Under the pieces are notes generated by a model. That model saw only the letters and a program-made list of their open reading frames with translations. It was not told where the DNA came from and searched no databases. A stretch of DNA of 64,000 nt from Ruthenibacterium sp. (GTDB taxonomy: Bacteria > Bacillota > Clostridia > Oscillospirales > Ruminococcaceae). Of the stretch, positions 1-7,660 are shown piece by piece. Numbering within the stretch: the first letter of the stretch is position 1; each line of letters starts with the position of its first letter. The stretch lies in contig JAHHSL010000001.1 of NCBI GenBank assembly GCA_020025235.1, positions 62,001 through 126,000 of the forward strand, in the 5' to 3' direction. Both the position numbers and the translations under genes were made by a program.

Positions 1-20
1 ACACAGGGAGTTGTTGCGTC

Positions 21-275
21 ATGAAAGGGAACCCGGAAGAACGTGCCGTTGCACTTGGGGAATACGTTGCCGCGACCGGCGCCACGGTACGGCGTGCGGC
101 ACAGAAGTTCGGCATCAGCAAATCCACAGTACATAAGGATCTGACGCAGCGCCTGAAGCGCCTGAACCGCAGCCTTTATGAGGACGTGCAGGCTGTGCTG
201 CTGAAAAACAAGCTCGAACGCCACATCCGCGGCGGGCGCGCCACACAGCTGAAATATCATCCGGAAGCAAAATAG
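21..275 (+). CDS. spoIIID: Stage III sporulation protein D
   Basis: 84-residue DNA-binding regulator of mother-cell gene expression during sporulation. A helix-turn-helix lies at about residues 22-45, with the diagnostic stretch FGISKSTVHKDLT, followed near residues 66-80 by the basic RHIRGGRATQLKYH tail; both are hallmarks of SpoIIID. Length matches the family (about 80-95). The ATG is preceded by GGGAG with a 10-base spacer. A bidirectional terminator follows. Its presence implies a spore former or a recent descendant of one. The upstream neighbour is outside the window. Confidence 0.95.
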   Translation: MKGNPEERAVALGEYVAATGATVRRAAQKFGISKSTVHKDLTQRLKRLNRSLYEDVQAVLLKNKLERHIRGGRATQLKYHPEAK

Positions 276-283
276 CCGTACCG

Positions 284-320
284 AAAAAAAGATGCAGTTC
301 ATCCGGCTGCATCTTTTTTA
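284..320. terminator. Bidirectional terminator between spoIIID and the MFS gene
   Basis: GATGCAG (291-297) and CTGCATC (307-313) form a stem flanked by A-run and T-run, so it works for the converging genes on both strands. Confidence 0.85.
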
Positions 321-346
321 TTCCGGCCCCTGCCGTGCAAAAGCTG

Positions 347-1561
347 TCAGCACTTTTCATCCGCCGGATTCGGAATATCTCTTTTCACGTTCGCCGATAC
401 AATGAAGAACACAACGGCTGCCAGCATGATAATGCCCAGCATGATATAAAACCGGTCGCCGCCTGTTTTCCGGTATACAAAGCCGCCCAGAACATTCCCG
501 ACGATTGCCGAAACCGAATACACCGAAGAGAAAATCGTCTGTGCCGAAGCCTTCAGGTGCTCCGGCGCTTGTTTATAAATGTACACCGGGATCGTCCCGA
601 CGAAGATCCCGTTGCCCAGCCCGAAGCAGACCATTGCACCCAGAAATTCGATATAGCTTTGGGCCCACACGCCCAGAAGGATACATTCCAGCCCCATCAG
701 CGAACAGGCGACCCAAAGCAGATGCTTCAGCTTGAACCGGCGGTGCAGACGGCTGATGACAAGCAGCAGCGGGATTTCCATCATCGAGCGCATGCCGAGG
801 ACCGTGCCGAATTTTTCGATCGGGATGTTCTTTTCCTCCATAAGATAGGTCAGGAACGTATATTCTCCGCTGAGGCCGATATACAAAATGGCGCAGAAAA
901 TCAAAAGCATAACGTAATGATAATTTTTGAACAGCTCTGCCGGATCGATCTTCTGCTGATCGGCAATCTGCGCCTTTGGGTCCCGCACGAACAGCAGCAT
1001 CAGCAAGCACGGAACCGCCGCAAGACCGGAAAGCCAGAAGGTGGACTCGACCCCCATGCGCGAAATCAGCCATACGATAACAAATCCGCCGATCGTAAAA
1101 CACAGCGATCCGGCACTCCGCACCGTTCCGAAATTCAGCTTCTGTTCGGTGCAGCTGCGCACCGAAATATTATCCAGCAGTACCGGCGCCGGGCCGCGTG
1201 CAAAATTTGCCAGGGAAGCATACAGCACAAAAAGCACAAACGAAACCGAAAGATCTGTCGGTATCAGCGGAAACGCCGCATACAGCACCGCACCGAGCGC
1301 CAGTGCGATCATAAACGACCTTTTTATGGAATTGATCCGGTCACTGACAACGCCCCAGAAGGTCATGGCAAAGATCGTCACCGCACTGACAATGCCGTTC
1401 AGCACACCGATCTGGGACGATGTAAAGCCATGTCCCTGCAGATATACGTTCTGATAGATCCCGAAAGCGGCAGAAAGCCAAAAAAAGCCCTGCACCAGCA
1501 TAAGGACAAGTGCAGCGCTTGACCCGTTTGGGATCCTGCTGAAAATTCTACGCAATTTCAT
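347..1561 (-). CDS. MFS transporter (MFS_1-like family)
   Basis: 404-residue integral membrane protein with about twelve hydrophobic segments arranged as two six-helix halves and a polar loop near residue 200-215. The loop after the second helix carries the MFS signature region (GVVSDRINSIKR, about residues 70-81). The overall look resembles the LacY/nucleoside-symporter-like MFS_1_like family; the substrate cannot be told. The ATG is preceded by GGGAGG, but 33 bases away with a GC hairpin (GGCCGAA/TTCGGCC) in between. A promoter TTGACT-17-TACAGT sits just upstream. It stands alone, convergent with spoIIID. Confidence 0.85.
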   Translation of the reverse strand: MKLRRIFSRIPNGSSAALVLMLVQGFFWLSAAFGIYQNVYLQGHGFTSSQIGVLNGIVSAVTIFAMTFWGVVSDRINSIKRSFMIALALGAVLYAAFPLIPTDLSVSFVLFVLYASLANFARGPAPVLLDNISVRSCTEQKLNFGTVRSAGSLCFTIGGFVIVWLISRMGVESTFWLSGLAAVPCLLMLLFVRDPKAQIADQQKIDPAELFKNYHYVMLLIFCAILYIGLSGEYTFLTYLMEEKNIPIEKFGTVLGMRSMMEIPLLLVISRLHRRFKLKHLLWVACSLMGLECILLGVWAQSYIEFLGAMVCFGLGNGIFVGTIPVYIYKQAPEHLKASAQTIFSSVYSVSAIVGNVLGGFVYRKTGGDRFYIMLGIIMLAAVVFFIVSANVKRDIPNPADEKC

Positions 1562-1622
1562 GAAGCTGATACGGCCGAACTGTTTCGGCCCGTTCCTCCC
1601 TTATTTTGAGTTTTTCCTATAA

Positions 1623-1651
1623 ACTGTAATATAAATCGAAATAATAGTCAA
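1623..1651 (-). promoter_or_regulatory. Candidate sigma-A promoter of the MFS gene
   Basis: -35 TTGACT (1646-1651), 17-base spacer, -10 TACAGT (1623-1628), read on the minus strand. Confidence 0.5.
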
Positions 1652-1670
1652 CGGTTATCCCGAAAACGCC

Positions 1671-1700
1671 CGGCAAAGCCAATCGGCTTTGCCGCTTTTT
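1671..1700 (+). terminator. Orphan intrinsic terminator upstream of the dnaD-like gene
   Basis: CGGCAAAGCC / GGCTTTGCCG stem followed by CTTTTTTCTTTT on the plus strand. No plus-strand gene lies between the spoIIID terminator and this hairpin, so its transcript is unknown. Confidence 0.6.
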
Positions 1701-1724
1701 TCTTTTCCTGCTGCTTTTGTTCTG

Positions 1725-1753
1725 TGGAAAACCGATGCAAAGTATGCTACAAT
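1725..1753 (+). promoter_or_regulatory. Candidate promoter of the dnaD-dnaI pair
   Basis: Extended -10 TGCTACAAT (TACAAT at 1748-1753) with a weak -35 TGGAAA (1725-1730) at 17 bases. Confidence 0.5.
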
Positions 1754-1787
1754 GGGATTCATGGATTTTTAAAAGGATGAGATAACA

Positions 1788-2720
1788 TTGGCTTACCGAC
1801 TTGTTGAAAATAACGGCGACAGCATCCGCGTGCCGCAGCTTGTATTTGCAAAGCTGCCCGAAATCGAAGACGACTGGCTTCGCGTGGCGCTGTACGTCAT
1901 CCAGACGGGCGATACCGACCCTATGCGGATTGCCGGCGCGCTGCGTCTGAAAAGTGCCGACCGTGCACAGACCGCACTTGTTTTCTGGAAAGGCGCCGGT
2001 CTTTTGGAAAGCGCCGACGACACGGCGGCACCGGGCAGCATTGACGCCGCCCCTGCTCCCCGTGCGCACCTTACCACTGCCGAAGTCACACACGCCGCGG
2101 CGCAGGACCCTGCGATCGCCGGTCTTGTTCAGGAATGTCAGGCCATTATGGGCGGCGTGATTTCGCAGTCCGACACCAATATATTTGTTTCCATGTATCT
2201 GACGGACGGCATGCCCGTGGATATGATCCTTCTCGGCACGGCGCACTTTGTCTCGCTTGGCAAGCGCAGCGCCCGCTACATCGAACGCGCGCTGCTCGGC
2301 TGGCAGCGGGAGGGCATTGATTCCGGCGAGGCCGCCGAACGCTATCTGCGCATGCTGAACGAACGCAGCCTGCACGAAGCCGAAGCCGCAAAGCTGTTCG
2401 CGCTGCCCGACGCCAAATTCACACGCGCGGAAAGCCGCTGCATTGCGGAATGGTACGAGGTGTACGGATACGGTGCCGATATGATCATCGAGGCAATTGC
2501 CTATGCAGGAGAAAAAAAGACCGTAAAATATGTAAACGGCATCCTACGCGCATGGTACACCAAGGGATACCGCGATGTGCGCGACGTTATGAGCGAAAGT
2601 GCCGTGACGGGCGGCAACGTCCGCGCCGCAGAACCCACCGTCAAGCATAATATTCTGGGCGGCGGGCTTCGCCGTGCACCCCGTGTACCGAAACCGCATC
2701 AGGAGGGGGATTCCAAATGA
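1788..2720 (+). CDS. DnaD-domain replication/primosome protein
   Basis: 310 residues starting at TTG, preceded by AAAGGATGA at good spacing; no better ATG is available. The N-terminal part (about 1-85) looks like a winged-helix module. Two DnaD-type repeats follow, near residues 120-195 and 205-275; the second has the family signature YVNGILRAWYTKGY. DnaD proteins help load the replicative helicase in Firmicutes. The stop overlaps the next ATG (ATGA), coupling it to an ATPase helicase loader, which supports a primosome role. Confidence 0.88.
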   Translation: MAYRLVENNGDSIRVPQLVFAKLPEIEDDWLRVALYVIQTGDTDPMRIAGALRLKSADRAQTALVFWKGAGLLESADDTAAPGSIDAAPAPRAHLTTAEVTHAAAQDPAIAGLVQECQAIMGGVISQSDTNIFVSMYLTDGMPVDMILLGTAHFVSLGKRSARYIERALLGWQREGIDSGEAAERYLRMLNERSLHEAEAAKLFALPDAKFTRAESRCIAEWYEVYGYGADMIIEAIAYAGEKKTVKYVNGILRAWYTKGYRDVRDVMSESAVTGGNVRAAEPTVKHNILGGGLRRAPRVPKPHQEGDSK

Positions 2721-3688
2721 CAAAGGACGAATTGTACCGCAAAGCGCAGCACATCGTTGCCGGACGCCGGCAGAAAGCCCTGACGGACGCACGCAATGCA
2801 GAGGAACAGGCACTGCGCACCATGCCGGAGCTTTCCGCTTTGCGCGACCGGCGCACGCTTGCCGGAATTGAGGCCGCACGCCTTGCCGCAACAGGCGCCC
2901 CGCGCGAAGAAGTGGACGCCGCCCTTGCACGCGGTGCGGAATGTGACCGGCAGCGCAGAGAACTGCTGCGTTCCGATCCGGCGCTTGCCGCCGCGCTCAA
3001 GCCCGCTTTCGTCTGCCCGCTGTGCGAAGATACCGGACGGCATCACGGCGAAGTGTGCGAATGTGTTCACGCCATTGTGCGTTCACTTCGCCAGAAGGAA
3101 GTGAACGAATCCTCTCCCCTTTCGCTCTCCTCTTTCGAGACGTTCTCGCTTTCCAAATACCCCGACGTCCTTGTGCCGGAGCTTGGCATCACGGCGCGCG
3201 AGCATATGTCCCAGATCTTAGCGTACTGCCGCTACTACGCCGATCATTTTTCGCCCCGCACAAGCACCAGCCTGTACCTGTTCGGCGGCGCAGGCCTTGG
3301 CAAAACGCACCTTGCGCTCGCCATTGCCAACACAGTCCTGCAGAAGGGCTTTGACGTTGTTTACATCAGCGCGCAGAACGCATTCAGCGCAATCGAACGC
3401 GAACGCTTTTCCGAAAATGACGGCAGTACAATGGCCGCGCTGCAGAATGCGGAGCTTTTGATCCTGGACGATCTTGGCACCGAATATATTTCGCCGTATG
3501 TCAGCAGCTGCCTGTACAGCCTGATCAACACACGCGTATGCCGCAGCCTGCCGACGATCTACACCAGCAATATCGTCAACGACGCCGATCTGCAGCGCCG
3601 TTATACGGAAAAGATCGTCTCCCGCCTTCTGGGCAGCTGCGAATCCCTCGGCTTCTGCGGCAATGATATCCGCTTACTGGATAAATAA
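2717..3688 (+). CDS. DnaI/DnaC-like helicase-loader ATPase
   Basis: 323-residue AAA+ ATPase. The N-terminal half is helical and ends in a zinc-binding motif (CPLCEDTG...CEC, about residues 100-116), as in DnaI. The C-terminal half has Walker A GGAGLGKTH (near 190), Walker B LLILDDLG and the sensor-type TSN. In the family this domain carries the helicase-loading AAA+ function. The gene overlaps the dnaD-like gene by four bases, forming a compact replication-restart/initiation unit. A strong bidirectional terminator follows. Confidence 0.9.
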   Translation: MTKDELYRKAQHIVAGRRQKALTDARNAEEQALRTMPELSALRDRRTLAGIEAARLAATGAPREEVDAALARGAECDRQRRELLRSDPALAAALKPAFVCPLCEDTGRHHGEVCECVHAIVRSLRQKEVNESSPLSLSSFETFSLSKYPDVLVPELGITAREHMSQILAYCRYYADHFSPRTSTSLYLFGGAGLGKTHLALAIANTVLQKGFDVVYISAQNAFSAIERERFSENDGSTMAALQNAELLILDDLGTEYISPYVSSCLYSLINTRVCRSLPTIYTSNIVNDADLQRRYTEKIVSRLLGSCESLGFCGNDIRLLDK

Positions 3689-3765
3689 CGCATGCGCCCT
3701 ATGCCGATTTGCGCTGCCAGCCGCATCCCTGCCGCACCGCCCGCGGGTTATAAAGCAATCACACA

Positions 3766-3803
3766 AAAAGAACGGAGTGACCGAAATCACTCCGTTCTTT
3801 TTT
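3766..3803. terminator. Bidirectional terminator between the dnaI-like and XRE genes
   Basis: AAAGAACGGAGTGA (3767-3780) pairs with TCACTCCGTTCTTT (3787-3800), with T-runs on either strand. Confidence 0.93.
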
Positions 3804-3827
3804 GTATGAAGGAAGATCGCTCCCGTT

Positions 3828-4433
3828 TTATTTGGTAAGCCTGCGGTTCATGTATCGGGGATTGATCTTCAACAGGTACACGCCGCAAATGACCATAAGC
3901 AGCACCGCGCCCGTAAAATAAAACTTTGTAAAATAAGCAAACAAGGCTGCGGCTGCCTGAACGCAGCAGTATAAAAGCTCTGTTTTTGCATTTTTTCTTC
4001 TTTGCACCGGGTCGGTTTCATACCGGATATTGCAGGCCATCCAGATTGACGCCGCCAGCAGAGGAACGATTTTAAAAATCAGGACAACGTGCGGGTTCAC
4101 GCCCTGCGCAATCGGCTGGATCGCCACATTCAATGCAGCCGCCTGTGCGATAATTGCAATTTTGATCAAATTCGCTCTTAAAATAGAATTGACCTGTTTT
4201 GTCTGTGCAGCGGCGGGGATATCCTCATTACTTTGCTGCTCGTCATTCAGCAGATAGTCCGTCGTTACGCCGAACAACCGGCTGATTTCCACAATATTAT
4301 TGGCCGCAGGCTGTGCCGTCCCGTTTTCCCAGCGGGAGAGTGCCTGCCGGGAAACCTTCAGCCGTTCAGCTGCCTGCTCCTGCGACATCCCGGCCTGCCT
4401 GCGCAAATTTAAAATCTTATCGTTCAGTTTCAT
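3828..4433 (-). CDS. Membrane-associated XRE-family transcriptional regulator
   Basis: 201 residues. Residues 5-60 are a Cro/CI-type helix-turn-helix (LRRQAGMSQEQAAERLKVSR, then WENGTAQP). After a polar linker (65-80) the C-terminal half has about four hydrophobic segments, so the regulator is probably membrane-bound and may sense an envelope signal. Start ATG has GGGGG at 6 bases. The target is unknown; it follows the ECF sigma/anti-sigma pair on the same strand but has its own promoter. Confidence 0.85.
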   Translation of the reverse strand: MKLNDKILNLRRQAGMSQEQAAERLKVSRQALSRWENGTAQPAANNIVEISRLFGVTTDYLLNDEQQSNEDIPAAAQTKQVNSILRANLIKIAIIAQAAALNVAIQPIAQGVNPHVVLIFKIVPLLAASIWMACNIRYETDPVQRRKNAKTELLYCCVQAAAALFAYFTKFYFTGAVLLMVICGVYLLKINPRYMNRRLTK

Positions 4434-4457
4434 CGTTATCCCCCTTTCGGTACACTC

Positions 4458-4486
4458 ATTTTAGCAAACTCCCTGTCAAATCACAA
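4458..4486 (-). promoter_or_regulatory. Candidate promoter of the XRE regulator
   Basis: -35 TTGTGA (complement of 4481-4486), 17-base spacer, -10 TAAAAT (complement of 4458-4463). Confidence 0.45.
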
Positions 4487-4573
4487 GAAAGCAGACTTTA
4501 CAATGCCGCAGCAAAACGTTACATATTGCGGGCATCCGTGCACCATAGGGATTTATTCCGCTTGCTTTTCTGC

Positions 4574-5773
4574 TTACTGCCTCCACGGTTCGGCGTAGAT
4601 ATACGCCACACGCGGATCATCGCGCAGCTGCAGGAAGGTATCTTTTTTTGCCGTGATGACAAAGCCGTAAACATGCAGCCCGTTTTCCCGCAGGCGCTGC
4701 AGATCTTCTTCCGGCACACGCACCTGCGGCCCGCCGAACATCTCGGAAACCTCCGGATGATCCTGCAGATAGTGCACGATACTGATGAAATGCTCGGTAT
4801 TTCCCGCCGCATCCCACTGTCCCGGGTCTTGCTCCCCAAAGGCAAGATACGGATAGCGCTGCGCATCCCAGTACATGCTTTTCCACATACCCGAACAGTT
4901 GAAGCCCATGCTGTTTTTTGCGTAATATCCGCCATTTTCCTGTTCGAGCGCCACGGCGCACCACAGGTTCGCCTGTTCGGCAGAAAGCGACTGGAGCCAT
5001 GCGTCGAAATCCTCATATTCCGTGACATTTTTCAGCGAAATATAGCCGATATACCATTCATTTTCTTTCAGTTCTTCCAGCGCCTTGTACTGATCCTCCC
5101 ATTCGCCGCCCGGGCCGACCCGATTGCCCGTTTCGTGATCGATCATGACCGGGCCTTCCATATCCTGCGGCAAAACAAAGGCGTTGCCTGTCGGCAGGCG
5201 GAACGGGTTTTCATTGTACAGCAGCAGCTTGCCGCGCGTAAGCTTTCCGACCACGGTCTCCCAGCGTCCGTCGATCGTCCACGTCTGCGGGATGCGGATC
5301 ACATATTCGCCGTATCCTTCCGCGTCGGCCTGCACATGATTGCGGCAGCGTCCGGGCAGGAACGCTTCGGAATAAACGCTCAGATCCAGTGACATGCGCT
5401 GGGTGAGCAGCCCCTCGTTCTGCTCGCTTTTGCCGACGACCTCGTTGGGGTTATAATAAAACAGCGAAACGACATGCGGCAGCACCAGCACCGCACACAG
5501 CACCGCCGCCAGTACACACGCACCCACGATCACGCCCATTTTTATAAACGCCTTGCGGATCGATCTGCGGATCACCGCAAGCAGCTGCGTGTCGTCCCCG
5601 CCGTCTTTTTCCGGCAGGGCATCCGCTTCTTCGTCCAGCTGCGGAAAATCGGATTCTTCAAACAGATACGCGCTGATCGCATCCTGCTTTTCGATTGCCT
5701 TTTCCACTTCTCTGCGGGTTTCTTTGTCCAGTTTTCCCTCTTTATACAATTTCAGCAGTTCACGATAGGTCAC
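4574..5773 (-). CDS. Anti-sigma factor (Sigma_reg_N/Sigma_reg_C type)
   Basis: 399 residues, GTG start with GGAGG at suitable spacing. A cytoplasmic N-terminal part (about 1-70, acidic) is followed by one membrane helix (about 75-100, rich in V, L and A) and a large extracytoplasmic domain. This is the layout of clostridial ECF anti-sigma factors with Sigma_reg_N and Sigma_reg_C domains. It overlaps the 3' end of the sigma gene by 14 bases, so the two are translationally coupled. By inference it holds the sigma factor at the membrane until an envelope signal arrives. Confidence 0.82.
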   Translation of the reverse strand: MTYRELLKLYKEGKLDKETRREVEKAIEKQDAISAYLFEESDFPQLDEEADALPEKDGGDDTQLLAVIRRSIRKAFIKMGVIVGACVLAAVLCAVLVLPHVVSLFYYNPNEVVGKSEQNEGLLTQRMSLDLSVYSEAFLPGRCRNHVQADAEGYGEYVIRIPQTWTIDGRWETVVGKLTRGKLLLYNENPFRLPTGNAFVLPQDMEGPVMIDHETGNRVGPGGEWEDQYKALEELKENEWYIGYISLKNVTEYEDFDAWLQSLSAEQANLWCAVALEQENGGYYAKNSMGFNCSGMWKSMYWDAQRYPYLAFGEQDPGQWDAAGNTEHFISIVHYLQDHPEVSEMFGGPQVRVPEEDLQRLRENGLHVYGFVITAKKDTFLQLRDDPRVAYIYAEPWRQ

Positions 5774-6299
5774 AGCCGCTCTCCTCCATTCTCTGTTTCA
5801 ATTCCTGCCTGGCCCGGTATGCCAGCACACGCACATTTTCCGGCGTAAGGTGCAGCACCGATGCGATCTCCTTTTGCGAAAGCCCGCCGAAATAGCGCAG
5901 CGTCAGCACCTCGCGCTTTTTTTCTTCAAGCCCGGCCAGTGCCTGATACAAAAGACGGTTCTGCTCCGACCGGATCAGCATTTCCACCGGATGCTCCGGC
6001 TCGGCCTGCCCGTTTTCCCGCAGCTCTTCTTCCTGCAGGACGATCCGCTTTTCTTTTTTCCGGTAATTGAAGTACAGGTTGCGCGCCACCTTATAAAGCC
6101 AGGCGCGGAAATTTTCATGGTTTTCCGGAAGGGCCAAAAGCGCCTTCAGAAATGTTTCCTGCAGAAGATCCTCTGCGGCGTCCGCATTGCGGCACATCGC
6201 ATACAGATAAAGATACACTTCCCTTTGATACTGTTCATACAGCCTGTGCAGCCGTTCTCCGTTCAAGGCGCTCCCCCCTTTCCTGAAGCCTTCACCCAT
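5760..6299 (-). CDS. ECF-type RNA polymerase sigma factor
   Basis: 179 residues. Region 2 spans about 20-85 (DAAEDLLQETFLKAL and FRAWLYKVARNLYFNYRKK) and region 4 about 115-170 (GLSQKEIASVLHLTPENVR), separated by a short acidic linker: group IV sigma-70. The longest ATG start (6299) has AGGA at 7 bases. An alternative TTG at 6266, preceded by AAAGGGGGGAG, would give 168 residues and is equally plausible. It overlaps its anti-sigma partner. A TGTAACA element just upstream suggests autoregulation. Confidence 0.9.
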   Translation of the reverse strand: MGEGFRKGGSALNGERLHRLYEQYQREVYLYLYAMCRNADAAEDLLQETFLKALLALPENHENFRAWLYKVARNLYFNYRKKEKRIVLQEEELRENGQAEPEHPVEMLIRSEQNRLLYQALAGLEEKKREVLTLRYFGGLSQKEIASVLHLTPENVRVLAYRARQELKQRMEESGCDLS

Positions 6300-6305
6300 A
6301 TAACA

Positions 6306-6327
6306 ATCCTGCCGCCGGAATGTTACA
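6306..6327 (-). promoter_or_regulatory. Possible ECF-type autoregulatory promoter
   Basis: Minus strand TGTAACATT (complement of 6319-6327) contains the AAC core typical of ECF -35 elements, just upstream of the sigma gene. The -10 is not clear. A transcript from it would start close to the 6299 ATG, which would favour the TTG start at 6266. Confidence 0.3.
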
Positions 6328-6335
6328 GCAAAAAG

Positions 6336-6377
6336 TAAAAAAACGTCCCGCCTCGGCTGTGCCGCTGCGGAACGTTT
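6336..6377 (-). terminator. Terminator of prfB
   Basis: AAACGTTCCGC / GCGGGACGTTT stem on the minus strand followed by TTTTTT. Confidence 0.85.
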
Positions 6378-6386
6378 CTCTTTTTA

Positions 6387-7502
6387 TTACAGCTCGCCCT
6401 TGCTCGACATCTTGAGGTAGGCGTTGATGAATCCATCCAGATCGCCGTCCATGACTGCATTGACGTTGCCGTTTTCAAAGCCGGTGCGGTGATCCTTCAC
6501 CAGCGTGTACGGCATGAACACATAGCTGCGGATCTGGCTGCCCCATGCGATCGCGTTCTGCACGCCCTTGATATCGCTGATCTTATCCAGATGCTCGCGC
6601 TCTTTGATCTGATACAGCTTTGCAGCCAGCATCTTCATACACATATCGCGGTTCTGGAACTGGCTTCGTTCGTTCTGGCAGCTGACGACGATGCCTGTCG
6701 GGATGTGGATCAGCCGCACGGCGCTGCTGGTTTTATTGATGTGCTGTCCGCCCGCGCCGGAGGAACGGAACACTTCCATTTTGATATCCTCCGGTTTGAT
6801 TTCGACCGTGATGTCATCATTCAGTTCCGGCATAACTTCCAGCGAAGCAAAGCTCGTGTGGCGGCGTCCGGAAGAATCGAACGGGGAAACACGCACCAGA
6901 CGGTGTACGCCGTTTTCGCTGCGCAGAAAGCCGTACGCATTGTGCCCTTCGATCAGGATCGACGCAGACTTGATGCCCGCTTCGTCGCCGTCAAGATAAT
7001 CCAGCACCTTTACATTCCAGTTGTGTGCCGCCGCAAAGCGGGTGTACATGCGGTACAAAAGCGAAACCCAGTCCTGTGCTTCGGTTCCGCCCGCGCCTGC
7101 GTGGAACGTCAAAATTGCATTGTTTGCGTCGTATTCGCCGTTCAGCAGCGTTACAAGACGCATTTCTTCGATTTTTGCCGAAAGCGCCTCCACAGCTGCC
7201 TGTGCCTCTTCGGCAAGCTCGGGGTCTTCGCCCTCTTCGCCGCACATTTCAACGAGCGTTTCGGCGTCCTCCAGCATACCGGTCAGCGTCTTGTAATCTT
7301 CCAGCTTTTCCTTCAGCTCGCCCATCTCGGCAAAAACAACGCCGGACGCAGCCGCGTCATCATAAAATTCCGGGCTTGCGCTTTTCTGTTCCAGCTCTTC
7401 CAGACGCATTTTGCAGTTTTCGATGGCAAGCGCGTCATGCAGATCTGCCACTTCGGGGGCAAGCTCAGACAGGAGATGTTTTACATCATCTAAAATTACC
7501 AT
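6387..7502 (-). CDS. prfB: Peptide chain release factor 2
   Basis: 371 residues, full length and uninterrupted. It carries the GGQ peptidyl-hydrolysis motif (SSGAGGQHINKTSSAVR, about residue 250) and the SPF tripeptide (VRVSPFDSSGR) that reads UGA/UAA stop codons. Many bacteria have an in-frame UGA near codon 25 with a programmed +1 frameshift. Here the region around residues 20-40 reads straight through, so that autoregulatory switch is absent. SD GTGAGG precedes the ATG. It has its own promoter and terminator, so it is monocistronic. Confidence 0.95.
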   Translation of the reverse strand: MVILDDVKHLLSELAPEVADLHDALAIENCKMRLEELEQKSASPEFYDDAAASGVVFAEMGELKEKLEDYKTLTGMLEDAETLVEMCGEEGEDPELAEEAQAAVEALSAKIEEMRLVTLLNGEYDANNAILTFHAGAGGTEAQDWVSLLYRMYTRFAAAHNWNVKVLDYLDGDEAGIKSASILIEGHNAYGFLRSENGVHRLVRVSPFDSSGRRHTSFASLEVMPELNDDITVEIKPEDIKMEVFRSSGAGGQHINKTSSAVRLIHIPTGIVVSCQNERSQFQNRDMCMKMLAAKLYQIKEREHLDKISDIKGVQNAIAWGSQIRSYVFMPYTLVKDHRTGFENGNVNAVMDGDLDGFINAYLKMSSKGEL

Positions 7503-7553
7503 AAGTTCCTCACTTTATTTTTCAAGCATTACGACATTCGTTCACATTTTCCT

Positions 7554-7582
7554 ATTATAATAGAAACATTCCTACTTGTAAA
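7554..7582 (-). promoter_or_regulatory. Promoter of prfB
   Basis: -35 TTTACA (complement of 7577-7582), 17-base spacer, perfect -10 TATAAT (complement of 7554-7559). Confidence 0.75.
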
Positions 7583-7660
7583 GAAGCTTTCCCCTTTACT
7601 TTTGCACTCTGTTTGGAGTAATATAAGAATATATATCGTTTTTTTGGAGGATATTCCGCG

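Noticed and set aside
1617..2375. 252-codon minus-strand frame
   Set aside because: Antisense to the DnaD-domain gene, which has recognisable repeats and an SD.
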